A stretch of 64,000 bases of DNA from Nocardia sp. BMG51109 (GTDB lineage Bacteria; Actinomycetota; Actinomycetes; Mycobacteriales; Mycobacteriaceae): NCBI RefSeq assembly GCF_000526215.1, contig NZ_JAFQ01000004.1:7192001-7256000 (forward strand), written 5' to 3'. Shown piece after piece: positions 51,401 through 61,909 of the stretch. Under the pieces are notes generated by a model. It had not been told where the DNA came from. It searched no databases and saw nothing but the letters and a program-made list of their open reading frames with translations. The translations under genes and the position numbers were made by a program. The stretch's first letter is position 1. The number at the start of each line of letters is the position of its first letter.

Positions 51401-53059
51401 TCAGTTCGTGGAGAACGGGTAGTCGTTGGCGGTACCTGGAGCGGGCGAGGCCGTCGGCGCGGCGCCGGGGCCCGTCCCAAACGGAAATTGTCCCGTACCC
51501 GACGAATTCGGCGAACGCGACGCGCCGGGGGGCGGCACCAAGATTCCCGTGACGGGGCTGTTCGAGGCACCTTTCGGTGACTCCGGGCGACCGTGCGCGG
51601 CGACCAGATCGCGGGCCGCCGCGGCCAGCCAATCGGCGACGAATCGCACCGGCGCGTCGCCCGCGGCGTCCACCGCCGCCGTCGCGTAGGCGCCGTGCCG
51701 CTGGACGGTATCCCAGTACCGCACCCAGGTCGCGGTGTCCAGCAACTCCCGGTTGTCGGTGATGTTCTGAACGACCGCCTGGAAAGCCTGATCGATGAGC
51801 CGCGACACCGTCACCGGTGGGATCAGCTGGGTCACCGCGCCGGTCAGCCCGGCGGCGAACCGCGTCAGCGCGACCGGCGGATCGGTCAGTGCGGCGCGCG
51901 CCAATTCGCCGATGGCCGCGGGATTCAGCACCGTGCGCACCACCGTGCCCACGGCGTTCAGGCCGATCAGCCCGACCTTGAACAGCGCGTGCATGGGATC
52001 GGCGAGGCCGATGCGGCTGCGCGGATCGGACGCCTCCGCGATGCGCTGCGAGATCGACTCCCGCGGCTGATACGACAGCGAGGCCGGCACGGTGCCCTGC
52101 ACATCCGAGTTCATCACCGTGGCCGCGGTCTTGATCGAGGTGAATGCCAGTGCCTGCGAGATCGATTGCAGCGCGGTGATCGGATCGCCGCCCGAGAGCG
52201 TGGACTGGCCCGCCACATTCGCGACCGCCCGCAGGATCGGGGCGCCGGCGGGTGCGTCGCAGGCCAGATCGCCCGCGGCGCAGAAGCTCGCCACCCGCCC
52301 CGTGAGCGCGCCGAAATCGTGGGCCCGGTCGCGGTCGGGGCCGATGCCGCCGCCCGTCGCCGGCTCCTGCGGCAGGGCCCGCACGGCCGACACCCGGGAG
52401 CCCGCCGTGTCGGGCACCGCCTGCGGGGTCGATCGGCCGGGCGCGCCGGGGAACAGCGCCGCACCGGGATTACGCGTCGGATCGGCGAAAAGCGCTACGG
52501 CCGCAACCCTTTCCGGCGGCAGCACGCCCCGCCCGGCGCCGATCTCCTGGGCGAACAGCGAGGCGACGTGCGCCCCCTGCGAATAGCCGACGATCGCGAA
52601 ACGGGTCTGCGCGCAGCGCTGGGCTACCTGGCCGGCCATGGCCCGCAGCCGGGACAGGCCCTGGGCCAGCGACTCCGAGTACGGCGCCTGCCCGCCCGGA
52701 ACCGCGCCGCCGAAACCGGATTCGTAGGGCACGTAGGCACGGCCGACCAGGCCCCGCTCGGGCGCCTGGGCCAGCATCGGCAGGAACACCGAGGACAGCA
52801 TGCCCGTGTCGGTGGTCGGGGCGGCGTCCGGGGAGGACTCGCCGGTGCCCTGAACGCCCAAGGCGTACAGGGCAGGACAGACATCGATCGCGACGGCGGT
52901 GGTGGGGCCGGACGGCTGCGCCTGCGCGGAGGGCGTTCCGATCGGCGACACTGCCCCGATCGACGCCACCGTCGCCATAACCAGTGCGATCGTGGCCGGC
53001 ATACTCCAGGTTGTGCGCGTGGCCAGCAACGCCTGACCCCCTTCACCAGCTGTATGCAT
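51401..53059 (-). CDS. Cutinase-family serine esterase with long C-terminal extension
   Basis: A 552-residue secreted protein. A signal peptide (TIALVMATVASIGAVSP ... SAQA) is followed by an alpha/beta-hydrolase domain of the cutinase/PE-PPE type: CPALYALGVQGTGES, nucleophile GYSQG near residue 160, and FCAAGDLACD with the Asp. About 240 further residues are Ala/Thr/Val-rich and end in a Pro/Ser-rich tail FPFGTGPG. Such enzymes cut ester bonds in lipids of the cell envelope or host. ATG 53059 is chosen; the open frame 55 codons upstream lacks a signal. It lies directly upstream of the T4SS operon and may be co-transcribed. Confidence 0.83.
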   Translation of the reverse strand: MHTAGEGGQALLATRTTWSMPATIALVMATVASIGAVSPIGTPSAQAQPSGPTTAVAIDVCPALYALGVQGTGESSPDAAPTTDTGMLSSVFLPMLAQAPERGLVGRAYVPYESGFGGAVPGGQAPYSESLAQGLSRLRAMAGQVAQRCAQTRFAIVGYSQGAHVASLFAQEIGAGRGVLPPERVAAVALFADPTRNPGAALFPGAPGRSTPQAVPDTAGSRVSAVRALPQEPATGGGIGPDRDRAHDFGALTGRVASFCAAGDLACDAPAGAPILRAVANVAGQSTLSGGDPITALQSISQALAFTSIKTAATVMNSDVQGTVPASLSYQPRESISQRIAEASDPRSRIGLADPMHALFKVGLIGLNAVGTVVRTVLNPAAIGELARAALTDPPVALTRFAAGLTGAVTQLIPPVTVSRLIDQAFQAVVQNITDNRELLDTATWVRYWDTVQRHGAYATAAVDAAGDAPVRFVADWLAAAARDLVAAHGRPESPKGASNSPVTGILVPPPGASRSPNSSGTGQFPFGTGPGAAPTASPAPGTANDYPFSTN

Positions 53060-53458
53060 CAGTCCGGAGGGTCGAGTGCCGCAGCGACCCGTTGTGGACG
53101 ACCATTGTCCAGCGATCGTCTTGCGTCCGAGTTGCGGTCGTTGCCGCGCGGGCCTCGAAACCCAATAGACCGTAACAGAATAGAACGAACCGCGCAGTGC
53201 AAGCTGCATATTGCGAACGCCCAATCGGAACTATCAACGCCCCTACCGTAAACCGACCGGAAGAATTCTAGCCGCCGCCCCACCCTTCGCGACTTCTGCT
53301 GACATCCGGGCGACCACCGTCGGCAATCCCCCACGCGGCGAGACGATCTCGCGCGCCGCGACCGTCGCCCGGGCCGAGACGACTGAAATGCCGGGAGTTT
53401 GCCGGGACACGCCCGCGGTGGCGCCCGGTATCGCCTGGGCGGCGGGCAGACTGAGGCG
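53060..53458. other. Divergent promoter region between cutinase and transporter genes
   Basis: About 400 bases with no convincing gene. The stretch 53160-53275 is less GC-rich than its surroundings and probably holds the cutinase (and perhaps T4SS) promoter; I cannot place the -10 and -35 boxes with confidence. Confidence 0.4.
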
Positions 53459-54304
53459 GTGGCGGATCTTCCGGTGGCGGCGGTGGTGTGCGCGTTCGTC
53501 GGCGCGGTGTTGTTCGCGGTATCGGCGGTAGCGCAGCAGCGCGCGGCGGCGGCCGTACCGGAGGGCGAGGCGCTGCTGGCGCGCCTGGTCCGCAGCCCGC
53601 GGTGGTGGGCGGGAATCATCGGCGACGCGGGCGGATTCGGCTTTCAGGTGACGGCACTGGCACTGGGCTCGGTGCTGGTCGTCCAGCCGATTCTGGTGAG
53701 CGCACTGGTCTTTGCGCTCCCCCTGGCCGCGCACTACAGCGGCCGGCGGGTGACGCCCACGATGTGGGCGCAGGCGCTCGCGCTGTCGGCGGCGCTCGCG
53801 GTCTTCCTCGTCGTCGGCGATCCGACCGAGGGCGTCACCGACGCGCCGTGGCAGCGCTGGATCGGACCGCTGGGCCTGCTGTCGGCCGTGATCGCGGCCG
53901 CCGTCGCCGTGGCGGTCACGGCCCGGGCACCGGCGCTGCGGGCGCTGCTGCTCGGGACCGCCGCCGGGTTGCTGTTCGGTATCGCGGCCGCGCTCACGGA
54001 GCATGTCACCGAACTGTTCGGGCGGGGCGCCGGCCCGGTCCTGACCAGCTGGCAGCCCTACGCCCTGGCGGCCTCGGGAATCGTGGGCCTGTATCTGCAG
54101 CAGCGGGGCTATCAGGTGGGCCCGCTGTCGGCCTCGCTGCCGGCGTTCACGGTCGCCGAACCGCTGGGCGCGGCCTTCCTCGGCATGACCGTGCTCGGCG
54201 AGCGCCTGCGCAGCGGGCCCGTCGGCACCACATTCGTCCTGGTGGCCGTGGCGGTGATGGCCGTCGAGGCGGTGCGGCTGTCCCGGGCCCAGGCAGTGCG
54301 TTAG
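53459..54304 (+). CDS. DMT-superfamily (EamA-like) membrane transporter
   Basis: A 281-residue protein with nine to ten hydrophobic helices (VAAVVCAFVGAVLFAVSAVAQQ ... ILVSALVFALPLAAHY ... ALALSAALAVFLVVG ... FTVAEPLGAAFLGMTVLGE), the pattern of DMT-family permeases including the C-terminal PLGAAFLG motif. The substrate is unknown. GTG 53459 begins VADLPVAAVV; TTG 53399 would add 20 residues. It converges on relA. Confidence 0.75.
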   Translation: MADLPVAAVVCAFVGAVLFAVSAVAQQRAAAAVPEGEALLARLVRSPRWWAGIIGDAGGFGFQVTALALGSVLVVQPILVSALVFALPLAAHYSGRRVTPTMWAQALALSAALAVFLVVGDPTEGVTDAPWQRWIGPLGLLSAVIAAAVAVAVTARAPALRALLLGTAAGLLFGIAAALTEHVTELFGRGAGPVLTSWQPYALAASGIVGLYLQQRGYQVGPLSASLPAFTVAEPLGAAFLGMTVLGERLRSGPVGTTFVLVAVAVMAVEAVRLSRAQAVR

Positions 54305-54319
54305 GCCGTCGACCAGTGC

Positions 54320-54370
54320 GACCGGCCGCGTCGGACGAAGCCGCCGCCGTTCACCGCGGCCGTCCCGGTC
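54320..54370. terminator. Inverted repeat between the transporter gene and relA
   Basis: CGGCCGCG (54323-54330) and CGCGGCCG (54355-54362) can pair over a 24-base loop, with partial extension on both sides (ACCGG / CCGGT). It sits between convergent genes. Confidence 0.4.
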
Positions 54371-56795
54371 AGGCCGCCGACGTCACCCGGTAGACGTCGT
54401 ACACGCCCTCCACGTTGCGCACCACGTTCAGCAGGTGGCCCAGGTGCTTCGGATCGCCCATCTCGAAGGTGAACTTGCTGATGGCGACGCGGTCGCCGGA
54501 GGTCATCACCGAGGCGGACAGGATGTTGACCTTCTCGTCGGCCAGCACCTTGGTGACGTCGGAGAGCAGGCGGGTGCGGTCGAGGGCCTCGATCTGGATC
54601 GCCACCAGGAACACCGACGACGGCGACGGCGCCCATTTCACGTCGATGATGCGTTCGGCCTGGTCGCGCAGCGAATCGGCATTGGTGCAGTCGGTGCGGT
54701 GCACGCTCACCGCGCCGCCGCGCGTCACGAAGCCCATGATCTCGTCGCCCGGGACCGGCGTGCAGCACTTGGCGAGCTTGGCCACCGTGCCGGGGGCGCC
54801 CGGAATCTCCACGCCGGCGTCGCCGCTCACCCGCTGCCGCGGGAGCAGGGTGGACGGCGTGGACCGCTCGGCCAGCTCGTTCTCGACGTCGCCGACGCCG
54901 CCGAGCTGGGCCATCAGCCGCTGCACCACGGTGTGCGCCGACACCTGGCTCTCCCCCACCGCCGCGTACAGCGCGGAGATGTCGGCGTAGTGCAGCTCGT
55001 GCGCGAGCGCGGTCATGGCGTCGGCGCTCATCAGCCGCTGCAGCGGCAGGCCGGACCGGCGGACCTCCTTGGAGATCTGCTCCTTGCCCGCCTCCAGCGC
55101 CTCCTCGCGGCGCTCCTTGGCGAACCACTGCCGGATCTTGGCCTTGGCGCGCGGCGACACCACGAAGTTCTGCCAGTCGCGGCTCGGCCCGGCGTTCTGC
55201 GCCTTGGACGTGAAGATCTCGACGACCTCGCCGTTCTCCAGCTGCCGCTCCAGCGCCACCAGCCGCCCGTTGACGCGGGCGCCGATGCAGCGGTGGCCGA
55301 CCTCGGTATGTACGGCGTAGGCGAAATCGACCGGCGTCGACTTCTGCGGCAACGTGATGACGTCGCCCTTCGGGGTGAACACGAAGATCTCGGGCGACTT
55401 CAGGTCGAAGCGCAGCGACTCCAGGAACTCGGCCGGGTCGGCGGCCTCGCGCTGCCAGTCGAGCAGCTGGCGCATCCAGGCCATATCGTCGACTTCGGTG
55501 CTGTCGTTGGAGTGCCGGCCGCGGGTCTCCTTGTAGCGCCAGTGCGCGGCGATCCCGAATTCGGCGGTCCGGTGCATGTCCTGGGTGCGGATCTGCACCT
55601 CGAGCGGCTTTCCGTCGGGGCCGACGACGGTGGTGTGCAGCGACTGGTAGACGCCGTAGCGCGGCTGGGCGATGTAGTCCTTGAACCGGCCGGCCATCGG
55701 CTGCCACAGCGAATGCACCACGCCGACGGCCGCATAGCAGTCGCGCACCTCGTCGCACAGGATCCGGATGCCGACCAGGTCGTGGATGTCGTCGAAGTCC
55801 TTCCCCTTGACGATCATCTTCTGGTAGATCGACCAGTAGTGCTTGGGACGGCCCTCGACGACGGCGTTGATCCGGCTGGCGGCCAGCGTGTTCACGATCT
55901 CCGCGCGGACCTTGGCCAGATAGGTGTCGCGCGAGGGCGCCCGGTCGGCGACCAGGCGCACGATCTCGTCGTACTTCTTCGGGTGCAGGATCGCGAAGGC
56001 CAGATCCTCCAGCTCCCACTTGACGGTGGCCATGCCCAGCCGATGCGCCAGCGGCGCAATCACTTCCAGCGTCTCGCGGGCCTTCTTGGCCTGCTTCTCC
56101 GGCGGCAGGAAGCGCATTGTGCGCATGTTGTGCAGCCGGTCGGCGACCTTGATCACCAGCACCCGGGGATCGCGCGCCATCGCGATGATCATCTTGCGGA
56201 TGGTCTCGGCCTCCGCGGCGGCGCCGAGGTTCACCTTGTCCAGCTTGGTGACGCCGTCGACCAGGTGCGCGACCTCGGGACCGAAATCTCGGGTCAGCTC
56301 GTCCAGCGAATAGCCGGTGTCCTCGACCGTATCGTGCAGCAGCGCGGCGACCAGGGTGGTGGTGTCCATGCCGAGTTCGGCGAGGATGTTGGCGACCGCG
56401 AGCGGATGGGTGATGTACGGATCGCCGGACTTGCGGAACTGGTGGGCGTGCTTCTCGTCGGCGACGTCGAAGGCGCGTTGCAGCAGTTGCAGGTTGGCCT
56501 TCGGATACAGCTCGCGGTGCACCGTGGCCAGCGGCTCCAGCACCGGCTTGACCGCGGCGATCCCGCGCTGGCCGGTCATCCGGCGGGCCAGCCGGGCGCG
56601 CACCCGGCGCGAGGCGGAGGTGGGCACGGCGGCCGGCGTGCCGGGCTGGCGCATCGGCATGTTGCTCGGCGTGGGCGCCTGCTCCGAGTTCGAGGCGGGG
56701 GTGTCGGCGGCCGGTTCCGGAGCGGAGGCCGCAGGGGTGGCGTCGCGATCGCCGCTCGATTGCTCGGCATTCGCTTTCTCCAGATGCTGAGTCAT
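54369..56795 (-). CDS. relA: Bifunctional (p)ppGpp synthetase/hydrolase RelA (Rsh)
   Basis: An 808-residue Rel/Spo homologue that makes and degrades (p)ppGpp in response to starvation. Order: a 70-residue disordered start; the HD hydrolase domain with [25 protein letters not shown] and [13 protein letters not shown] (intact); the synthetase domain with [31 protein letters not shown] and [21 protein letters not shown]; the TGS domain with [12 protein letters not shown]; a Cys-containing helical region [20 protein letters not shown]; and the C-terminal ACT domain. Both catalytic halves look intact, as in M. tuberculosis Rv2583c. ATG 56795. Confidence 0.96.
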   Translation of the reverse strand: MTQHLEKANAEQSSGDRDATPAASAPEPAADTPASNSEQAPTPSNMPMRQPGTPAAVPTSASRRVRARLARRMTGQRGIAAVKPVLEPLATVHRELYPKANLQLLQRAFDVADEKHAHQFRKSGDPYITHPLAVANILAELGMDTTTLVAALLHDTVEDTGYSLDELTRDFGPEVAHLVDGVTKLDKVNLGAAAEAETIRKMIIAMARDPRVLVIKVADRLHNMRTMRFLPPEKQAKKARETLEVIAPLAHRLGMATVKWELEDLAFAILHPKKYDEIVRLVADRAPSRDTYLAKVRAEIVNTLAASRINAVVEGRPKHYWSIYQKMIVKGKDFDDIHDLVGIRILCDEVRDCYAAVGVVHSLWQPMAGRFKDYIAQPRYGVYQSLHTTVVGPDGKPLEVQIRTQDMHRTAEFGIAAHWRYKETRGRHSNDSTEVDDMAWMRQLLDWQREAADPAEFLESLRFDLKSPEIFVFTPKGDVITLPQKSTPVDFAYAVHTEVGHRCIGARVNGRLVALERQLENGEVVEIFTSKAQNAGPSRDWQNFVVSPRAKAKIRQWFAKERREEALEAGKEQISKEVRRSGLPLQRLMSADAMTALAHELHYADISALYAAVGESQVSAHTVVQRLMAQLGGVGDVENELAERSTPSTLLPRQRVSGDAGVEIPGAPGTVAKLAKCCTPVPGDEIMGFVTRGGAVSVHRTDCTNADSLRDQAERIIDVKWAPSPSSVFLVAIQIEALDRTRLLSDVTKVLADEKVNILSASVMTSGDRVAISKFTFEMGDPKHLGHLLNVVRNVEGVYDVYRVTSAA

Positions 56796-56902
56796 GCCAC
56801 CACCTCTCCTGGCTCGATCGGAATACCCTATCCGACCGTCCTACGGCTCAGACCACCAACTTTAATCCGGTCGTTCGACACCCGCCGGGGTCGCTCCCGG
56901 AC

Positions 56903-57020
56903 GCACGGTCCGGACCGGACATCAATGCACCGTCCGGACCGGATATCAATGCACCGTCCGGACCGGACATCGACGCACCGTCCGGGCCGGACAGCACCGC
57001 ACGGCCCGGACAGCGCTGCG
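56903..57020. repeat. 24-bp tandem repeat, four copies and a partial fifth, upstream of relA
   Basis: Units start at 56903, 56927, 56951 and 56975, with a partial one from 56999. The consensus begins GCACCGTCCGGACCGGACAT and ends CAAT. The core GTCCGGACCGGAC is an inverted repeat. The array fills about a third of the 376-base spacer between relA and the divergent MmcQ-like gene; the remaining spacer shows no gene. Confidence 0.95.
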
Positions 57021-57171
57021 CCCACTCCGTGGCGATGTGCCGACCCTACGCCGCATCGGAACGAGTCGGCAGGTTCGCTGGATCATCGCTGATGAGCGCG
57101 CTGCCCGGCGGACCACCGCGGCCCGTGGCCGATCGCCGGAACGTGTCACCGGTCGGCTCTAGACTGCGCCC

Positions 57172-57525
57172 ATGGACCCGCTACCGCGGCTACGGAAGAT
57201 CTGCCTGGCGTTGCCGGAGAGCAGCGAGCGGCTCAGCCACGGCGCTCCCGCCTTCTTCGTGCGCGAGAAGAAGGTGTTCACGATGTACACCGTGGCGGCC
57301 TACGCCGAGCCCGGCCCGGCGATCTGGTGCCCCGCACCACCGGGCGCCCAGGCCGAACTGGTCGACGCCGAGCCCGAGCGCTTCTTCGTCCCGCCGTACG
57401 TCGGCCATCGCGGCTGGCTCGGCGTCCGCCTGGACGTCGACCTCGACTGGTCCGAGATCGACGGCATCGTCCGCGACGCCTTCCGTCTGGTCGCCCCGAA
57501 GAAGGTGAGCGCCCTGCTGGACTGA
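57172..57525 (+). CDS. MmcQ/YjbR family protein
   Basis: A 117-residue protein with the MmcQ/YjbR fold (CyaY-like) pattern: RKICLALPESSERLSHGAPAFFVREKKVF, ERFFVPPYVGHRGWLGVRLD and the C-terminal RDAFRLVAPKK. Members are thought to bind DNA; the role is unclear. It starts at ATG 57172 and converges on the DUF1460 gene. Confidence 0.88.
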   Translation: MDPLPRLRKICLALPESSERLSHGAPAFFVREKKVFTMYTVAAYAEPGPAIWCPAPPGAQAELVDAEPERFFVPPYVGHRGWLGVRLDVDLDWSEIDGIVRDAFRLVAPKKVSALLD

Positions 57526-57607
57526 GCCCGGTGCGCCGCCGGATTCCGCCGATGAGCCGTCGGCCCCATCCACCCGGGCGGGACCGCTCGCGCCTCGGCG
57601 GGATCGA

Positions 57608-58480
57608 CTAGTGCGGGCGGAGGACGACGATGCCCGGGACCGAACGGAGATAGTCGGCGAGCGGGGTGTCGACCACCTGGTCGTTCTCGGTCAGCGAGGA
57701 CGCGTTGCGGAACATCGGGCCGTCCGGAGTGGTGACGACGATGCCGACGTGGGTGACGTCCAGGCCCGGCCGGTCGGCGTACGCGCCGAGATAGTCGCCG
57801 GTGCGCAGCTGCCCGATCACGCCGTCGCCGGCCGCGGCGCTCGGTATATACGTGATATTGCGGTCGACCACCGGCAGCCCCGGCAGGTAGGTCCCGCCGT
57901 CCCCCTTCGCGTTGAGGTGCTTGCCGACCGTCACCGCCGCCGGGCTCAGCGTCGCGGTGATATCGGCGGCGGCGATGCGCGGGGTGTGCGCCCAATCGGT
58001 GAAGAAATGCTTGCGATGTGCGAAATCGACTGTGCCGTCGGCATATCGCGTATCGACCAGGTTCGCCACGAACTGATCCCGGTCGGCCGAACGGCTCAGC
58101 GCCTCGACATAGTCGGCATAGGTGAAGCAGTCCACCCGCCGGAAATCGATGACCAGCTGTTCGGGCTCGGTCGCCGAGCCGACCAGCATGTCGGCGCCGT
58201 ACGGGGTGCCGAGGAACTGCCGCGACAGCAGCTCGGTCAGCTCCCCCTTGCTCCGCGGGCCGGCCGCCGCCTTCGCGGCCAGCAGCTCGTCGAGCTTGTG
58301 CGAGGTGTAGTCGTCGAAAGCCACCGTGCCCGCCGGTGCGGCCACCGCGGCCGGGATCATCGATGAGATACCACAGGCCATCGCCACCACGACCAGCATT
58401 ACGCGAGCGACACCGCGCACGACACCTCCACCGGAGTTGAGCAACAGGTCACGGACGGGCCGTTCGACCGACCCGACCAT
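57608..58480 (-). CDS. Secreted DUF1460 (N-acetylmuramoyl-L-alanine amidase-like) protein
   Basis: A 290-residue protein with a signal peptide (VMLVVVAMACGISSMIPAAVA) and a DUF1460 domain, a permuted NlpC/P60-like cysteine hydrolase: catalytic Cys in RRVDCFTYADY, His in VTHVGIVV, plus LSRQFLGTPYG and GTYLPGLPVVDR. It is likely to act on peptidoglycan or a related amide. Here, unlike in the T4SS hydrolase, Cys and His are present. ATG 58480; shorter starts inside the leader are possible. Confidence 0.82.
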   Translation of the reverse strand: MVGSVERPVRDLLLNSGGGVVRGVARVMLVVVAMACGISSMIPAAVAAPAGTVAFDDYTSHKLDELLAAKAAAGPRSKGELTELLSRQFLGTPYGADMLVGSATEPEQLVIDFRRVDCFTYADYVEALSRSADRDQFVANLVDTRYADGTVDFAHRKHFFTDWAHTPRIAAADITATLSPAAVTVGKHLNAKGDGGTYLPGLPVVDRNITYIPSAAAGDGVIGQLRTGDYLGAYADRPGLDVTHVGIVVTTPDGPMFRNASSLTENDQVVDTPLADYLRSVPGIVVLRPH

Positions 58481-58606
58481 CCGACCGAGACTACTCCCCG
58501 AGACCGCGGCATACTTCGATCGCTTCCCTGTCGCCGCCGAAAACCCGTGCGGCCGAAGGCCGCCACGGGACGGGCCGCCGACCGCACGACCCGGCCCGGC
58601 GACTCG

Positions 58607-59122
58607 CTACTGCGCGGTGGCCTGCCGCTTCGGCAGCTTCCACCCCGGCCGCGGGTAATGGCAGGTGTAACCGTTCGGGAAGTGCTGCAAGTAGTCCTGG
58701 TGTTCGGGTTCGGCCTCCCAGAACTCGCTCGCGGGGGTCACCTCCGTCACCACCTTGCCCGGCCACAGGCCCGAATCCTCGACGTCGACGATGGTCTCCA
58801 GCGCGACGCGCTTCTGCTCGTCGTCGAGGTAGAAGATCGCCGACCGGTAGCTGGTGCCGATATCGTTGCCCTGGCGGTCCTTCGTGGTCGGATCGTGAAT
58901 CTGGAAGAAGAACTCCAGCAGCGCCCGGTAATCGGTCCCCGCCGGGTCGTAGACGATCTCCACGGCCTCCGCATGACCCGGGTGATTGCGATAGGTCGGG
59001 TGGTCGTTGCGGCCGCCGGTGTAGCCGACCCGCGTCGACAGCACACCCGGCTGCTTGCGGATCAGGTCCTCCATCCCCCAGAAGCAACCACCGGCCAGAA
59101 TCGCCTTGCGCGTGTCGGTCAC
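58607..59122 (-). CDS. msrA: Peptide methionine-S-sulfoxide reductase MsrA
   Basis: A 171-residue enzyme that repairs oxidised methionine (S epimer). Visible are the active-site GGCFWGME at residues 11-18, [23 protein letters not shown] and the C-terminal CHYPRPGW with the likely resolving region. GTG 59122 overlaps the msrB stop (GTGA), so the two are coupled. Confidence 0.95.
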   Translation of the reverse strand: MTDTRKAILAGGCFWGMEDLIRKQPGVLSTRVGYTGGRNDHPTYRNHPGHAEAVEIVYDPAGTDYRALLEFFFQIHDPTTKDRQGNDIGTSYRSAIFYLDDEQKRVALETIVDVEDSGLWPGKVVTEVTPASEFWEAEPEHQDYLQHFPNGYTCHYPRPGWKLPKRQATAQ

Positions 59123-59574
59123 GCGTCCTCCTTCGTGAACAGGGTCTTGTACCGCCCGTAGCCCTCCGCCTCGAGATCGTCGCGGTGGACGAATCGCAGG
59201 GCCGCCGAATTGATGCAGTACCGCAGGCCGCCCGCCTCGCGGGGGCCGTCGGGAAACACGTGCCCGAGATGACTGTCACCGAACGTGGAACGCACCTCGG
59301 TGCGGACCATCAGATGACTCGTATCCCGTTTCTCGACCACGGTGCCGGTGTCGATCGGCTTGGTGAAACTCGGCCAGCCCGAACCGCTGTCGAACTTGTC
59401 CACCGAGGCGAACAACGGCTCGCCGGACACCACGTCCACGTAGATACCCGGCTCGTGGTTGTCCCAGTACTCGCCCGTGAACGGCCGCTCGGTGCCGTCC
59501 TGCTGTGTGACGTGGTACTGCTCCGGCGACAGGGCGTCGACGGCCGCGGGGTTGCGGTGATATTCCGATGCCAC
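59119..59574 (-). CDS. msrB: Peptide methionine-R-sulfoxide reductase MsrB
   Basis: A 151-residue enzyme repairing the R epimer. Visible are [35 protein letters not shown] and the catalytic [11 protein letters not shown]. The two CxxC pairs that bind zinc in many MsrB proteins are absent ([10 protein letters not shown] in place of the first). GTG 59574 has AGGAGG four bases upstream; the open frame beyond is not coding. Confidence 0.93.
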   Translation of the reverse strand: MASEYHRNPAAVDALSPEQYHVTQQDGTERPFTGEYWDNHEPGIYVDVVSGEPLFASVDKFDSGSGWPSFTKPIDTGTVVEKRDTSHLMVRTEVRSTFGDSHLGHVFPDGPREAGGLRYCINSAALRFVHRDDLEAEGYGRYKTLFTKEDA

Positions 59575-59738
59575 ATGACCTCCTCGTGTCGGCTCCCGGT
59601 ACAACTCCCGTCGCGGCCTCCGCCATCCCGCTCGGCACGGTGGTTTCCGGCACCCATTATTCCGGCGACCGCCGGCCGAAGCCACCGCCCCGGCAACCGC
59701 GGACCGACACCACCGCCCGGCGGCCGCCGGCGCGGCCA

Positions 59739-61331
59739 CTATCCCGGCGAATCCTCCAGCAGGCCTTCGGGCGTGAGCTCGATCCGCCTGGTCACCCCGA
59801 TCTCGTCCAGGAACCGTGGATCGTGGCTGACCACGATCAGCGCGCCCTCGAAGGCGGTCAGCGCCTCGGTGAGGTGGCGCAGGCTGGGCAGATCGAGATT
59901 GTTGGTCGGCTCGTCGAGCAGCAGCAGCCGCGGGGCCGGATCGGCCAGCAGCAGCATCGCCAGCGCCGCGCGCAGCCGTTCGCCGCCCGACAGCGCCGCC
60001 GCCGCGACATCGGCGTCGGCGCCACGGAACAGGAAGCGGGCCAGCTGCGCCCGGACCCGTTCGGCCGAGACGTGCGGCGTCGCGGCCGCGACGTTCTCGA
60101 ACACCGAGCGGCGCTCGTCGAAGATGTCCAGCCGCTGCGGCAGCGTGCGCGCGGGCACCTTCGGCGGCGCTGCGGCGATGCGGCGCAGCAGGGTGGTCTT
60201 GCCCGCGCCGTTGCGCCCGGTGAGCGCGATCCGTTCCGGCCCGGTCACCGTCAGCGACACCACCGGCCCGTTGGCCAGCTCCACCTCGTTCAGCTCGATG
60301 ACATCCTGGCCCGGATACAGCCGGGTATCGGGCAGGTCGACCCGGATCTCCCGGTCGTCGCGCACCCGCTCCTGCACCTGGGCCAGCTGCTCCTTCGCCT
60401 CGTCCACCTTCGCGATGTGGCTGTTGCGCAGCTTTCCGGCCGAGACCTGAGCCTGCCGCTTGCGCTCGCTCATGATGATCTTCGGCTCGCGCTTGTTCTC
60501 CTGCATCTTCTGCCCGTACCGCTTGCGGCGGTCCAGTTTGATGCGGGCCTCCACCAGTTCACGCGACTGCTTGCGCACATCGCTGCGGGCCTCGCGCACG
60601 GCCGCCCGGGCGGCCTCCTGCTCGGCCTCGACGATCGCCTCGTAGTCGTCGAAATTGCCGCCGAACAAGCGGACCTCGCCCTGCCGCAACTCGGCCACCG
60701 TGCCGACCCGGCCCAGCAGTTCGCGGTCGTGGCTGACGGTCAGCACCGTGCCCGGGAACTGCCCCACCACCTCGTAGAGGCGTTGGCGCGCAACCGAATC
60801 CAGATTGTTGGTGGGCTCGTCGAGCAGCAGCACGCCGGGCTCGCGCAGCAGTTCGGCCACCAGGCCCAGCAACACGGTCTCACCGCCGGACAGGGTGTCC
60901 AGGCGCCGATCCAGCTGTGCCACATCGTCGGCCAGATAGTGCAGCCCGAGGCGGCCCAGCAGCGCGATCGCGTGCTCCTCGACATCCCAGCGGGTGCCGA
61001 CGGTCTCGAAATCGGTCTCGTCGCCCTCGCCGGATTCGATGCGGTGCAACGCCTTTCGCACGCCGGCGATGCCGAGCACCGCGTCCACGTGCTGACCGGC
61101 GGCCAGCCCCAGATCCTGACGCAGGTAGCCGAGCCCGCCGGGGACGGAGATCGAGCCGCGGACCGGGCGCAGCTCGCCGGCGATCAGCCGCAGCAGGGTG
61201 GACTTCCCGGCGCCGTTGGCGCCGACCAGGCCGACATGTCCGGGTCCGAGCGCGGCGTCGAGACCGTCGAACACCGGCGTGCCGTCGGGCCAGGCGAAGG
61301 TGAGATCGGAAACGACAACGGTAGATGACAT
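59739..61331 (-). CDS. ABC-F family ATPase
   Basis: A 530-residue cytosolic protein with two ABC ATPase domains and no membrane domain. The first has Walker [10 protein letters not shown] near 38-46 and LSGGE; the linker is long, basic and helical ([20 protein letters not shown]); the second has GRNGAGKTT and [20 protein letters not shown] proteins act on ribosomes, some protecting them from antibiotics, others regulating translation; this one cannot be assigned to a subgroup without a tree. ATG 61331 has AGGAG seven bases upstream; ATG 61337 is too close to it. Confidence 0.9.
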   Translation of the reverse strand: MSSTVVVSDLTFAWPDGTPVFDGLDAALGPGHVGLVGANGAGKSTLLRLIAGELRPVRGSISVPGGLGYLRQDLGLAAGQHVDAVLGIAGVRKALHRIESGEGDETDFETVGTRWDVEEHAIALLGRLGLHYLADDVAQLDRRLDTLSGGETVLLGLVAELLREPGVLLLDEPTNNLDSVARQRLYEVVGQFPGTVLTVSHDRELLGRVGTVAELRQGEVRLFGGNFDDYEAIVEAEQEAARAAVREARSDVRKQSRELVEARIKLDRRKRYGQKMQENKREPKIIMSERKRQAQVSAGKLRNSHIAKVDEAKEQLAQVQERVRDDREIRVDLPDTRLYPGQDVIELNEVELANGPVVSLTVTGPERIALTGRNGAGKTTLLRRIAAAPPKVPARTLPQRLDIFDERRSVFENVAAATPHVSAERVRAQLARFLFRGADADVAAAALSGGERLRAALAMLLLADPAPRLLLLDEPTNNLDLPSLRHLTEALTAFEGALIVVSHDPRFLDEIGVTRRIELTPEGLLEDSPG

Positions 61332-61490
61332 GTGCATACTCCTGGGAGGTGGCGTGGGATACGGCGCACGAACGCGGGCCGCTCGGGGCTACCTCAGCAG
61401 AGCAATGCACGACTCCGATCGTCGGGAACAAGACGCGTACAAGTTAGCCGACACAACGACGACGGCGCAAGGGATATTCCGGACACGCCC

Positions 61491-61530
61491 GGGCCGGGTT
61501 GGGCCGAGTAGGGCCGAGTTGGGCCGAATA
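61491..61530. repeat. 10-bp direct repeat upstream of the ABC-F gene
   Basis: Four copies of GGGCCG(A/G)(G/A)TT-type decamers (61491, 61501, 61511, 61521) lie in the 251-base spacer between the divergent ABC-F and membrane-protein genes. A regulatory role is possible but unsupported. No leader peptide with clear ribosome-stalling features was found. Confidence 0.6.
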
Positions 61531-61582
61531 GGTCAAGGGGCCTGTCCGTTTCGACCGGCCGACGACCGGGCAAGTCCGACGC

Positions 61583-61888
61583 ATGTACCGATATCGAACC
61601 GAACGCGGCGTCCACGGCCCGCGTACCGCGGCGGCGATCCTCAGTGCCGTCGGCAGCATCTTCGCCCTCATCGAGGCCGTCTACATCCTTTTGCTGGTCT
61701 TCGACGCCAACCCCGCCAACAAGTTCTTCACCTTCGTCAAGGGGATGGCCGAACCGCTGGCGCTGTTCTTCCCGGGCCTGTTCAACACGACCAACGCCGA
61801 CCTGAACACGATCCTCAATTACGGTCTGGCAGCGCTGTTCTGGCTGATCGTGACGGGATTCGCCGCACGCCTGATCACGCGGTTCTGA
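61583..61888 (+). CDS. Small YggT-like membrane protein
   Basis: A 101-residue protein with three hydrophobic helices (AAAILSAVGSIFALIEAVYILLLVF, GMAEPLALFFPGLF, LNYGLAALFWLIVTGFAARL). I recognise only a general resemblance to small actinobacterial membrane proteins. ATG 61583. Confidence 0.65.
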   Translation: MYRYRTERGVHGPRTAAAILSAVGSIFALIEAVYILLLVFDANPANKFFTFVKGMAEPLALFFPGLFNTTNADLNTILNYGLAALFWLIVTGFAARLITRF

Positions 61889-61909
61889 TGTGCCGAACGC
61901 GCCGCCGGC

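Noticed and set aside
59739..61582. ABC-F gene as an antibiotic-resistance determinant with a leader peptide
   Set aside because: The family also includes translation factors, and no stalling leader or attenuator could be made out in the upstream spacer.
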